Below are positions 41,958-51,715 of a stretch of 64,000 nt of DNA, piece by piece. The stretch covers positions 1,798,001-1,862,000 of the forward strand of contig CM041196.1 in NCBI GenBank assembly GCA_023078555.1, written 5' to 3'. A program made the position numbers and the translations under genes. The DNA comes from Ulva prolifera. Its lineage: Eukaryota; Chlorophyta; Ulvophyceae; Ulvales; Ulvaceae. Within the stretch, counting starts at the first letter, position 1; every line of letters begins with the position of its first letter. The notes beneath the pieces are model-generated. The model saw only the letters and a program-made list of their open reading frames with translations, was not told the origin of the DNA and did no database searches.

Positions 41958-44526
41958 CTGCAGCATGGAGTGAACAACGCCTGTTCCCCCCACGGAGCGC
42001 AGGCAGCGCTGCCCCAGCGGTACACGCTCGGGGGATGGTCTGGGCCGATTGCTCCAACAGTGGTGCGGAACACAGTCATCTGGAGGCAGCTTCTGGGGCT
42101 GTGCGCTGTATAAGGTACACCCACCTGCCCGCGATCGCGAGTTTCCTGCCATCGTGGGCAGTGTATTGCAGCAAACAGAACAATTCCAGCAGTGGCGCCA
42201 AGATCCAACACGACGCACCTGCGGCGCCCCACTGTAGGCTTACAGACGCCGGCTGATGGCATGAAGGAAACGGCGCCCCCCTCCCGGGATGGGGCTATCA
42301 CCGCCGTGTATCTCGTTCGCGGGGACGTGGAAGCACGCCGTAGAGAATCTCTGCTAGACACAGAGCAGCCTGGCCGCCCAGGCGCAGCCGCAATCTCCAA
42401 ACGCACGCCACTGCATGGCGCATGCGGTGAGCAGCACGCGCCACGTGTACGGGGGGGCTGGGAGTTGTTTTTTTGGGTCACAGCACCGTCAAACAGCCCC
42501 ACTCAAATGCACAACTCACTACATATGTTCGCGCACCAACCATTGCGCATTCGGGTTGCCAGTGCGGTCTGAACCGCCGTAGGGCTCACTGCCGTAGATC
42601 TGCGGCGGCAGGAACAGATGATGGCATGCTGGCAGGATCACCTGCTGAGACATCACAGCAGCGGTCTCAAAAATTTCATGGAAGTGGCGGCAGTGATCTC
42701 GCCGCTGCCGCGACGGTCGGGCAGGCTGCCCTCCCTGCGGCAGCACACCAGTGACAGTGCGCGTGTTATTCGAGGAAAACGCCGGAGAGGCAGGTAGCTT
42801 GCCGCACGTGGCCCAGGAGCACCGAGGCCTCGGAAGCGACGACCGCCACTCGCCCGAGATGATCCAGTAGACAAACTGAATGCAGCTCGGAAGCGCCGCC
42901 CGCGCACGCCCCCGCAGCCCCACAGACCCAGATCTGCACCTCCACACACCCGCCCCAGCAGTGCATGGGTGGGCGAGTGTGTGTGTGGTGCTTTTGGTAT
43001 GAGCAGGTGTGCGTGTTGTGCCGCACAGTCGGGGGGCATTGTTCTGCGTGGGTTGACGTGCGGCGGCCCTGCGGTCCTGGGCACCCACCTCTCCGACTTG
43101 GCGTCTGCAACACCAGCACAGGTGCGGGGCTGTACGTGCCCCTGCGAACGTAGGGGCCGGGGGGAGCCGGGCCGGGGGGGGGGACTGGCCGGGGGCCATC
43201 GGCCGGGCGGGGACTGGCTGTCCAAAGCCTGATCGAAAAACACCGAGACGTCTGATACCCACCGGAGTCAAGCGGATACGTGCCGCCAGCGTCAAGGCTC
43301 AAAGTAGTAACTGTCGTGAATCACAGCTAGTTACACATCATAGTTTGCAAGCGTCTCAGTCCCATGGGCTACAGTCGCAAGCTCCAGCAGTGGGCATCAT
43401 TCTCATCGACGAACCGCCAGTCAAGCAACAGCCTGAGCAAGTCGCACAGCGACACCTTCAGTGAGCAGGTGTTGAAAGATGACGTTGAGATGAGTATGTA
43501 GCAACCATATCGACTGTTATGATTCTGTGGTTGCAGTCGGTTTTGTCTCGCAGGGGCTTTGACTTCGCTCCAGCAGCAGCTGTGGAGATTGGCATACAGT
43601 GAGTGAGTTGCACGATCCTGGCATCCGACAATTCTCCCTAGCGTCATACATGCCAATATGATAGCTACATTGAACACCCGCCTTTCAAATGAACGTGGTG
43701 TGCGTTCAAACGATCGCGGCGGCAATCGTACCATGCTGATGACATGCCACCACATGGCGATGCTATTCATGTATCGCGGCAATCTCAAGTGTTGAGATGC
43801 CGTTTACGTTGAAATCGATTTAGATCGCACGTCGTCTTGGCATGCTGCCTGCTTACGGCTGGACGAGCCAGCGATACGACACCGACACCCAGGAAACCCG
43901 CCACCAAGCGGATCGATCTAGCTAAACGCTGTTTTGGAAGATAACGTAGGTATCATGATCCAGACCTCAGGATGCTCACTGTTACATGATCATCTAGCCT
44001 TACGGCCGAGCAGTGAACAATCAGCAGCGCCGGAGCTGCAACGTGATCGAACGGCAAAGTGTACTCGATGAATGTACTGCTGCCCCAGGTTGTGCATCTC
44101 CTTCCCACGCTGCTATGCCACTACGCGTTGACGGAACGTACACGTGCAGAGCGCGATTGTGGCGTCGGGCACATTTGCAGTCAGAACGTGCGATCTACCA
44201 ATACACTGGGCTCGCCTGGAATGTACACTCCATCGTACAGCGCACAACGTCCGCATCGGTTGGGAAAATTCACGTTGAAGGCTGCCATGAACTCAGAGGT
44301 ACGTCGACGTATACATTCCCACAAGGAGGTTTCCACAAGGCCTGCAACAAGGCTCTGCAACACGTGTGGATGCGGATGAGATTCGGTTTCAGTGTTTGTT
44401 TTCTCCCGTTCACTCTTTTGTAATCACTTTAGGCTCTGCAACACGAATTCGGGCTCTGACTTTCACACTTTCCACATTCTACACACATTCCAGACCTGGC
44501 AAGCACTGTTTGCCACCATATTGTAA
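41958..44526 (+). CDS. Uncharacterised seven-exon gene, start not found
   Basis: Exons 41958-42107, 42246-42426, 42583-42793, 43360-43468, 43537-43598, 44181-44298 and 44494-44526 keep one frame across six junctions with phases 0, 1, 2, 0, 2, 0, unlikely by chance. Donors include GTATAA, GTGAGC, GTAGCT, GTGTTG, GTGAGT and GTACGT. Segments in order are YTLGGWSGPIAPTVVRNTVI, a charged part (ITAVYLVRGDVEARRRES), LRRQEQMMACWQDHLLRHHS, GLKNFMEVAAVISPLPRRSG, a Ser-rich linker (STNRQSSNSLSKSHSDTFSE), FDFAPAAAVEIGIHQN and PGMYTPSYSAQRPHRLGKF. It ends WQALFATIL-TAA. No family is recognised. It has no signal peptide and is basic overall. Intron 4 is GT-rich like retroposon family 1; intron 6 contains a family 2 insertion (44350-44445). 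Individual exons are shorter than most ORF-length cutoffs. Confidence 0.55.
44350..44445 (+). mobile_element. TGTAA-tailed retroposon family 2 with 15-bp target duplication, in an intron
   Basis: AGGCTCTGCAACACG occurs at 44350-44364 and 44431-44445. The 66-base insert holds GAGATTCGGTTTCAGTGTTT and ends CACTCTTTTGTAATCACTTT. It is in the sense orientation in the last intron of the seven-exon gene, so its TGTAA could in principle act as a premature poly(A) signal. Confidence 0.8.
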
Positions 44527-46239
44527 ACAATGGCGAAGTGTATCTCGAGATATGCGGACAGCCTTTAGCTAGCTAGCTACAGGCAGCTGCGCAAGATGGC
44601 AATGACGTTGAACGCCGGCGCGCCTCCAGGCCCCCAAGATTTGAAGGACATTTCGATTCGAGAATAATTCCAAACGAACGAACGCTTGTTCATACTGTTC
44701 ATGCGTATAGTCCACTCGTTAACGAGAGGACCATACGCAGAGGCAATACCGATGATATTCCTTGTGCACATGTATATATATCCGCGGAGATTCCGTTACA
44801 AGCGAGCCACACTTGCGGCAACAATATGGTATAGATGAGCGAAACGGTCATGAGCAGTCCGAACACAAGGATCTAGGTCTCGTACGCAGCATCGCAGATC
44901 GCCGTAGGGGTCAACGCGAGCGTGGGTCCTCCTTGCACGCGTGCCAGCGACGGCGGCTGACTCGTGGCCCCTGTGGCCACAGCGCATGCGTGTATCAGGC
45001 CGTGCAGCTGCAGCTCCACATGTACAAAGGCAGTATCACCGCTGGACCACACATATATACGATCAGCCTGAGACATAGCACACGCATGACCCTGGAGCTG
45101 CAGCTGGATATATCGATAGCATATATCAGCGTGGAATATATCACGGTAGCATATATCACGGGGACTCACCTGCAGCTGCAGTGACGGTCCATGTCAGAGA
45201 AGAGTGTGCTACAAGAGAGTACCTTGGTACTAGCAAGTGTCTCGCGAGGTCTGGGCATTGATATTTTCGAGGTCGCAGAAAGGGCCCTCACAGCAAAAGC
45301 AGGTGTGTCCTCAAGCTCGCGCAGACGAGCGCACTGAACGATGTGACATCACGGTCACGGTGTACTGGCACGGGGGACGTCCCCGACTTGGATATTGCAG
45401 CCGTTCGCTCTGACGACCGGCACGCGTTCGCGCGACCGCGCGCGCGTGCGGTGGGCGGTCTACCACGTGGGGTTACCGCACCGGTATCTCGAGATATACC
45501 GCACCGGTGCGCTTGCTGTCGGACTCGCGCGACTAGAGTTCTCTCGCGTGCGGGTGCCACCCAGTGAACCTACGTAGCACTACACTATATAGTGGGCGCT
45601 GCTGCATTCAAGTTGTAGTGCAGCTCTGTGTGCTCACACATGTGGACTCCATCTCCTGCAGCTGTGTATGGACCCCGCGAGGGATCCTTCTGCTGTATGC
45701 AGCTTGCTGCATCCTATGGCCTATTAAAGTATTACAGCTAACTATTGAACCCTGTCTGCTTAGGCTGCAGCCCGGCTGGCACGCTTGCAGCTGCATGTTT
45801 TGCGAATGTTCACGCGACCTTCTGCGTCGACGCGTCTGGAATTCGAAGGCGCGCATGCTGCGCAGATCCTGGCAGGATCCGCTGTCCTTCGGGATCCCAT
45901 GGCGCACGTGGAACGCAGCGAAGCTTCGAAGATCCGGACCCAAAACACGCACGTCGACCATTACGGCCTAGGCTTGTTCACTCTCAGTTCGATCAACGTC
46001 ACCGTTGGCATCGCGCAAACTCACGTACGAACAAGTATGCGGGCCCGGGCCAGGAGGACGCGATCGCGCGCGATCCTGCCGGACTGAGGTGTGGGCGCGG
46101 TTGTAGTGTGATCGTGTGTGTATTCGTGTGTTGCTGTTGATTCGGATGCGTTTCGGTTTCGACGTCCGAACAAGAATTCCTGCTGCGCACTGCTGGCCGG
46201 CCTAGGGCACACGAAGCTGCAGTTCTCATGACGGCCCAC
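44527..46239. other. Repeat-rich gap with two ATCTCGAGAT palindromes
   Basis: No gene is supported. TATCTCGAGATA occurs at 44541-44552, fifteen bases after the previous gene's stop, and at 45485-45496, between two copies of TACCGCACCGG. ATATATC with flanking GCAT/CACGG recurs at about 45110-45165. Bases 46050-46165 resemble the 5' part of the longer family 2 copy at 46655-46800. Confidence 0.45.
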
Positions 46240-46338
46240 GCATGCACGCTGTCGGAGTAGAGGCCCTCTACTCCGACAGCGTGCATGCGGCACCCCAGCG
46301 TGCATGCGGCACCCCGGCATACAGGGTATGCCGGGGTG
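46240..46338. repeat. 49-bp near-perfect palindrome, short direct repeat and second hairpin
   Basis: Bases 46240-46263 and 46265-46288 are exact 24-bp inverted arms around a single C; the outer ends are GCATGCACGCTGTCGG and its complement. GCGTGCATGCGGCACCCC is then repeated at about 46279-46296 and 46298-46315. A further hairpin, CACCCCGGCATA with TATGCCGGGGTG and loop CAGGG, spans 46310-46338. Three structured units lie within 100 bases. Confidence 0.85.
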
Positions 46339-46360
46339 TCACCACTGGCAGGGGTGAGTA

Positions 46361-46434
46361 ACCGTGTGGATTCGAATGAGATTCGGTTTCAGTGTTTGTT
46401 TTCTCCCGTTCACTCTTTCGTAATACCGTGTGGA
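46361..46434 (+). mobile_element. TGTAA-type retroposon family 2, short copy with 10-bp target duplication
   Basis: ACCGTGTGGA occurs at 46361-46370 and 46425-46434. The 54-base insert carries GAGATTCGGTTTCAGTGTTT and ends CACTCTTTCGTAAT, where the TGTAA has become CGTAA. Confidence 0.75.
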
Positions 46435-46654
46435 CAGTTTCTACTGGGGCCACGTGTGTAGAATTCTATGTAGACCCTATAGACTGTGCATTATGGCCAT
46501 AATTTCCGGCACGTGTGCCGTGTGAGGCCGGGCGTTAACACCAATTGGTGTGAGTGTGGAAGCTACTAGCAGTACGTCGCGAGTGGATTCGTGAATTGCG
46601 ACTTCGGGTGCCCGGCCGCTCGGCTCGGGCACGTTCGGAACGACCTCTCTCAGC

Positions 46655-46800
46655 AGGACGCGATCGATCGCGATCGATATCCTGCCGGACTGAGTTGTGA
46701 GTGCGGTTGTTGTGTTCGTGTGTGTGTGAGTGTATGTTGGTGTTGATGCGGATGAGATTCGGTTTCAGTGTTTGTTTTCTCCCGTTCACTCTTTTGTAAC
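46655..46800 (+). mobile_element. TGTAA-tailed retroposon family 2, longest copy
   Basis: The 3' 60 bases match the other family 2 copies and end CACTCTTTTGTAACA. The 5' part adds about 85 bases (CTGCCGGACTGAG, GT-rich middle) that match a second partial copy at 46050-46165. The boundary and target duplication were not fixed. A self-complementary GCGATCGATCGC lies at its left end. Confidence 0.6.
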
Positions 46801-47047
46801 ACAGCCTATATATAGCAAGCATGTACTACTATAGTATTCTGAAGCTTGTGCAGGCCTAGGGGCACAACATACCGTGCACTGAGCTAGCCCCCGCATTCAC
46901 CAGCATCTGAAGCTTGCACTTAAGCTTGTAGCATCAGCTTTGCACAGGGCAGCATCTGTTTGGCAGCTTCTTGCAATTGCCCTCCTGGGACTGATTGCAT
47001 GCAGGCATGCAGTCTTGTGTACACAAGACTGCATGCCACACGTGTGG

Positions 47048-47545
47048 CACACAGCTTGTGCGGGACTCCCATCGGATGCCTTCGTTGGCATGTGCAGGGA
47101 CTGCGGCGGCGGCTTGGTCGCTGCATCGTCCTGGGTATGGTAAGGCGTGGGCCGGCGGGGCTGCGTGGCGGTGTGCCGGGCTGGCGTGGCTCTGGGGGTG
47201 GGCTGGGGTTTGGGGCTGGGGCGGTCCCCGGCAATCGGGCGGCCGGGATGGGCGGCCTCGGGCAGCGGTGTGTTGGGCGCGGCCCTGTCGTGCAGCTGCG
47301 GGCGTTGCGGCGTTGGGGGTTGTGTTGTTGTGTGTGGGCCGTGGGGTCTGTGCGTGCGTGTGTGGGTGTGTGGGTGTGTGCTTGGCGGTCTGCGGGCCTC
47401 TGTCGGTTGCTGCGCGCGTGTTGGATTTTCTGGGCGTGGTGGGTGTTGCGTGCGTGGGTGTCTGGGTGTTTGATTCGTCTGCTTGCTTCTTTCGCGGTGC
47501 TGCCCGCCTTGCTGCCTTTGTCCTTGTAACACACAGCTTGTGCGG
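47048..47545 (+). mobile_element. TGTAA-tailed retroposon family 1 with 16-bp target duplication
   Basis: CACACAGCTTGTGCGG occurs at 47048-47063 and 47530-47545. The insert (47064-47529) matches the copy at 12901-13403 from GGATGCCTTCGTTGGCATGT to the shared 3' end TTTGTCCTTGTAA, with internal length differences. It carries no complete coding frame. Confidence 0.85.
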
Positions 47546-47621
47546 TTCCTATAGTTGTTGCTGGCGGTGCTACCTGCCTTGCTTGCTTTGTCCTTCAAGG
47601 ACAGTTGTAACACAGCTTGTG
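47546..47621 (+). mobile_element. Second family 1 retroposon fragment at the same target
   Basis: Immediately after the right-hand target duplication come about 65 bases ending CCTTGCTTGCTTTGTCCTT, a short AAGGACAGT insert and TGTAA, then CACAGCTTGTG again (47611-47621), a third copy of the target word. This implies two independent insertions into one site, or a copied flank. Confidence 0.65.
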
Positions 47622-48409
47622 TCTTTGCCCACCTTGTGCACTGCATGGCCATGCACTTTGGTACAGCAGAGGTAACGGGTTCAGATAAATACATATGATT
47701 GTGCACCTATGATTGATTCGCTTGCCTACCTGCTTTTCTTAGTGTAGCATGATTGATGGCATGAGCACAGCGATTGCTGTCTCATACTGTTGTTTGTCTT
47801 TGAGTGTGTACGTAACGTTACATGTGAGGGCATGCTGGCAGACCTGCTTGCAATCTCAAGTCTACGTACGCGTGCCCAGAATATCACTGTATCACTGGTA
47901 CATCACTGGATGCCACGTACCCTGTTGCTGCCGCACGAGGGCAACGTGCACTGCATGCTATGGCCATGGGTGACTGTTCTCAGACACGGTCTTGAAGGCC
48001 ATGAACACTGCCATGACTATGATGTATATACATCATGGTATATATACCATCGCATTGCACGATGCATGCCCATCATGATGAACGCAGGACCATGAAAAAC
48101 TTGAAGAGTACATGTGATAGTAATCCACGTGCACCTGTCAGCCAGCTGGCGAGCCTAGGCTCACCTGAAAGGGCACGTTGCCAGCTGGCTGGACCTTCAA
48201 CACATGCATATGGTATCGCATTGCCACCATGCATGACAAAAATACTCGCATGCTCACACCCAAGCATGTGCAGGCCATATTCCTGACAGGCTGTGTATTC
48301 TTCTCTGAGGCCATCTCTGCGTGACTGCCGGGCAGCGCCATTCGAGCAGAAGCCACCGCCGGCCGGATCCGGATTCAAAAGCTTCTGGCAGCCTGCGACG
48401 TCTGCCATC
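47622..48409. other. Upstream region of the large cysteine-rich gene
   Basis: It contains abutting palindromes at 48019-48050 and an inverted repeat CAGCCAGCTGGC / GCCAGCTGGCTG at about 48130-48193. No exon is supported. The promoter of the gene at 48410 should lie here. Confidence 0.4.
48019..48050. repeat. Two abutting AT-rich perfect palindromes
   Basis: ATGATGTATATACATCAT (48019-48036) and ATGGTATATATACCAT (48035-48050) overlap by two bases. Both are perfect and could extrude cruciforms. They lie about 360 bases upstream of the cysteine-rich gene's ATG. Confidence 0.8.
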
Positions 48410-51400
48410 ATGGTCCCCTTCACTGCATGCCGAACACAGCGCAGCGCGCTCCGCGCCCGGGCCTTGCTCCTGGCGTGCGCCGCCGCCGCCATGCTGGCCC
48501 TCCCTCCGGCGCTCGCGGATGTTCCCATCACTGCCGGCGGCACTCTCGTGACGGACCGGCTCTGTGCGATGGCGGCACGGGATGTCCTTGCAGCCCTGGT
48601 TATGGAGTCCCCCGACATCGCATCGGCTTCGTGCTCCTCCGCAGGCACTGGAGTCATATGCAACACGGCCGGCACGGCCGGACCCTGTGCGAGCACCCCC
48701 GCATGTGACGGGCTGGAGACAGTCCCAGGCGAGTCCTGCACCTCAGCCACACTCAGCTCGGCCGACAGTTGCTGCAGTGTGTTCGAGGCGAAGCTGTGCC
48801 CCACCTGTGACCCGGAGCCGCTGCTGTGCGCGCAGTTCTGCTTCGACGAGCCCGCGTCCCGGCCACCGACTCCCGCCTCGCGGGCACGGACGCCACCAGC
48901 TCCCGCAACCCCGGCCCCTTCAAGCGACCGCAACGCTGCCTGTGCTGCGATTGCGGCCGACGTGTTTGAGATCCGTGTATCGGACAGCCCCGAATTCACT
49001 GTTGCCGGCGGCTGCGATGCCGTGAATGACAGCACCTCCTCTGTGGCCCTTTGCGACATCCGCGGCACAGCCGGCCCATGCGACGCCAACCCCGACTGTC
49101 CCACAGACCAGATTGAAAACCGCGGTTGCACTGCCAGCAACGAGGAGAGCGGATGCTGCTTTGAGGAGCTCGCGAAGCCGTGCCCAGACTGCGCGATAAT
49201 CCCCACGCGGTGTCTCTCCGTCTGCGACGGCCCACCGCCGCCGCCTCGGTCCGTGGAGGACCGGACTGACGCTGCTTGCACAGACCTCGCTGATATAGTC
49301 CTTGCACAGCAGGCCGTTGATAACCCAGACCTGTTCACGTCCGCAGGCTGCGACGAAGCGGATCCCGGCAAAGTCTGCGACATTAGCGGGGACGATGGGC
49401 TGTGCAGCGGAGTGCCTGCATGCGACGGGCTGGACGTGACCGGGGACGCTTCCACAAGTGCTGCCTGCATGAATGCAGAGTCAATCTGCTGCACCGTCTT
49501 GCAGATTTCTGCGTGCCTGGACTGTTCTCCAGTGCCCGGCATCTGCGTGCAGACCTGCCTCGAAGAGGCCGCTGTCGAAGAGCATGATGAGCCAGTAGCA
49601 CCCCCATCGCAGACGCCACCAACGCAGACGGCACCAACGCGGACGCCACCAGCTTCCGCCTCCCCGCCCCCCCAGGCTCCAAGCAACGCCGATAAAGTCT
49701 GCGCTGCAATTGCGGCGGATGCATTCAACTTCCGTCTCGAGAACAACCCCGGCTCGCACGTTGCCGGCGGCTGCGATGCGGTCGATGGTAGCACCAGTCC
49801 CTTCGCCGTTTGCGATATCCGCGGCACAGCAGGCGCGTGTGACTCCAACCCAGACTGCCCCGCGGACCAGATCCAAAACGACGGCTGTACGGCCGAAAAC
49901 GAGGAGAGCGGATGCTGCTTTGAGGAACTCACGAAGCCGTGTCCGGAGTGTGCGACGGTTCCCACACGGTGTCTCTCCGTCTGCGACGGCCCATCGCCGC
50001 CGCCTCGCTCCGAAGAGGATCGTCTCGACGCGATCTGCACGGACTTCGCTGATGTGATCCTTGCAGAGCTCGCCGCCGGCGATCCAGAGCTGTTCACGTC
50101 CGCAGGCTGCGACGAAGCGGAGCCGGGCCAAGTCTGCGACATCAGCGGGGACGACGGCCTGTGCAGCAGAGTGCCTGTATGCGACGGCGTGGAAGTGATC
50201 GGAGACGATTCCACAAGCGATGCCTGCATGAATGCAGAGTCGATCTGCTGCAGTGTCCTTCAGGTTTCCGTCTGTCCTGAATGCGCCCCAGAACCCCGTC
50301 TGTGCCAGCAAGTCTGCTTTGAAGAGGCCTTGGTCGCAGATTATGATGACGACGACGCGACAGCACCGCAGCCCAGCATTGAGTTCGACGCCACTTGCGA
50401 CGTTATCGGTACGCAGGCACTCGAAGAGCTCGCCATGGCGTCGCCAGACTCGTTCACCACTGCCGGATGTGACGCCGCCGAGCCGTTCACCATCTGCGAG
50501 GTCCGTGGCACCGGCGGCGCGTGCGAGGACAACCCCGGCTGCCCGCCGGCGCAGATCAAAGACAGCGGGAACTGCGCGGCCGCAAATGGTCCACCCCTGT
50601 GCTGCTATGAGACACTGGCAAAGGCGTGCGAGGACTGCCCGCCGATCCCACTCTCCTGCCTCAATCTCTGCACCCGTGATGGCGTGGGCCCGCCGGAGAC
50701 TCCAGAGGAAGCCCAAGACCGGGTCTGTGCGGATGTGGCAGATGTGGCTGCATCGCAGCTCGCAGTCGAGAGGCCTGACACAGCTGCAAGCTGCATGATG
50801 GCTGAGCCTGGGCAGTTCTGCGACTTCCGGGGGTCAGGGGGGCCATGCAGCGGCGAGCCAGACTGTGCTGCAGTTGCCGTCGACAGTGGAGACAGCTGTG
50901 CGGCCGATGACGCTGAGCCCGACTGCTGCACTGTCGTGCTCTCAAAGCCCTGCGACGCCTGTGAGCCTGCACCGGTCGGGTGCCTTCAGACATGCACCGG
51001 CGGTACTGGTGGTGCCAGTCCTGTGGCGACCTCCACGGCCAACCTCGGGAGCGCGTGCCGGGCTGCGGCTCTCGAAAACCTGGAGCTGCTGGCGATGGAG
51101 GCACCGGAGACGTACACCACTGTCGGCTGTGATGCGGCCGACCCCCTGACCATCTGCGACATCCGGGGGACGGCCGGAGCGTGCGAGGACAACCCGGGCT
51201 GCCCACCGGTGCAGATAGACGACTCAGCCAACTGCACAGCCTCCGACGAGCCGCCCGTGTGCTGCTTCGAGTCGGTGGCGAAGGCGTGCGACGACTGCGA
51301 GCCGATCCCGCTGCAGTGCCTGAATGTGTGCATCGCAGCGGTGGAGCTGATGGAGCTGCCGCAGGAGGAGATCCTGGACCGGCGGTGCGCGGACGCGGCA

Positions 51401-51715
51401 GACCTCAGGGCTTCGCTGTTTGCAGCGGAGTCGCCGATGCTGATCTCCGAGAACTGCTCGGTGGCTGAGCCAAACATGGCGTGTGACCTCCGGGGTTCCG
51501 CGGGGGCGTGCACGGGCGTGCCGGAGTGCGCAGGCGTGGATGTGAGCTCCGCGGATGGCTGCGCTGTGGAGGGTGCTGAGATCGCGTGCTGTGATGTTGT
51601 GTTCGCAAAGGGCTGTGAGGACTGTGCCCCTGAGGCCGTGCTCTGTGTGCAGACATGCTTCGCGTCAGACATGGACGCACCCGGGTCAGGAGGGTATGGT
51701 GAGCTTGAGGGGTAG
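48410..51715 (+). CDS. Large secreted protein of nine 12-cysteine repeats
   Basis: The 1,102-residue protein starts at ATG 48410, chosen because a signal peptide follows directly (LRARALLLACAAAAMLALPP, cleavage near ALA-DVP); the frame is open further upstream but without signal character. Nine repeats of about 95 residues share the cysteine pattern of the 4343-5719 protein, including CDIRGTAG, the CC pair and a closing C-x2-C-x6-C-x3-C. Pro-rich linkers join some repeats (RPPTPASRARTPPAPATPAP; QTPPTQTAPTRTPPASASPP). Repeats 2-3 and 4-5 are near copies of each other, showing recent duplication of a two-repeat block. There is no anchor or intron. An extracellular structural or binding role is likely; the domain is not one I recognise. 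Long frames on the opposite strand are composition shadows. Confidence 0.88.
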   Translation: MVPFTACRTQRSALRARALLLACAAAAMLALPPALADVPITAGGTLVTDRLCAMAARDVLAALVMESPDIASASCSSAGTGVICNTAGTAGPCASTPACDGLETVPGESCTSATLSSADSCCSVFEAKLCPTCDPEPLLCAQFCFDEPASRPPTPASRARTPPAPATPAPSSDRNAACAAIAADVFEIRVSDSPEFTVAGGCDAVNDSTSSVALCDIRGTAGPCDANPDCPTDQIENRGCTASNEESGCCFEELAKPCPDCAIIPTRCLSVCDGPPPPPRSVEDRTDAACTDLADIVLAQQAVDNPDLFTSAGCDEADPGKVCDISGDDGLCSGVPACDGLDVTGDASTSAACMNAESICCTVLQISACLDCSPVPGICVQTCLEEAAVEEHDEPVAPPSQTPPTQTAPTRTPPASASPPPQAPSNADKVCAAIAADAFNFRLENNPGSHVAGGCDAVDGSTSPFAVCDIRGTAGACDSNPDCPADQIQNDGCTAENEESGCCFEELTKPCPECATVPTRCLSVCDGPSPPPRSEEDRLDAICTDFADVILAELAAGDPELFTSAGCDEAEPGQVCDISGDDGLCSRVPVCDGVEVIGDDSTSDACMNAESICCSVLQVSVCPECAPEPRLCQQVCFEEALVADYDDDDATAPQPSIEFDATCDVIGTQALEELAMASPDSFTTAGCDAAEPFTICEVRGTGGACEDNPGCPPAQIKDSGNCAAANGPPLCCYETLAKACEDCPPIPLSCLNLCTRDGVGPPETPEEAQDRVCADVADVAASQLAVERPDTAASCMMAEPGQFCDFRGSGGPCSGEPDCAAVAVDSGDSCAADDAEPDCCTVVLSKPCDACEPAPVGCLQTCTGGTGGASPVATSTANLGSACRAAALENLELLAMEAPETYTTVGCDAADPLTICDIRGTAGACEDNPGCPPVQIDDSANCTASDEPPVCCFESVAKACDDCEPIPLQCLNVCIAAVELMELPQEEILDRRCADAADLRASLFAAESPMLISENCSVAEPNMACDLRGSAGACTGVPECAGVDVSSADGCAVEGAEIACCDVVFAKGCEDCAPEAVLCVQTCFASDMDAPGSGGYGELEG

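Noticed and set aside
41483-42256. 257-codon plus-strand ORF
   Set aside because: It overlaps splice-linked exons of the seven-exon gene in another frame and has no consistent signals of its own.
48073-50229. 718-codon open frame on the minus strand
   Set aside because: It is the complement of the cysteine-rich repeat gene. Its length comes from GC-rich codon use and it lacks independent motifs.
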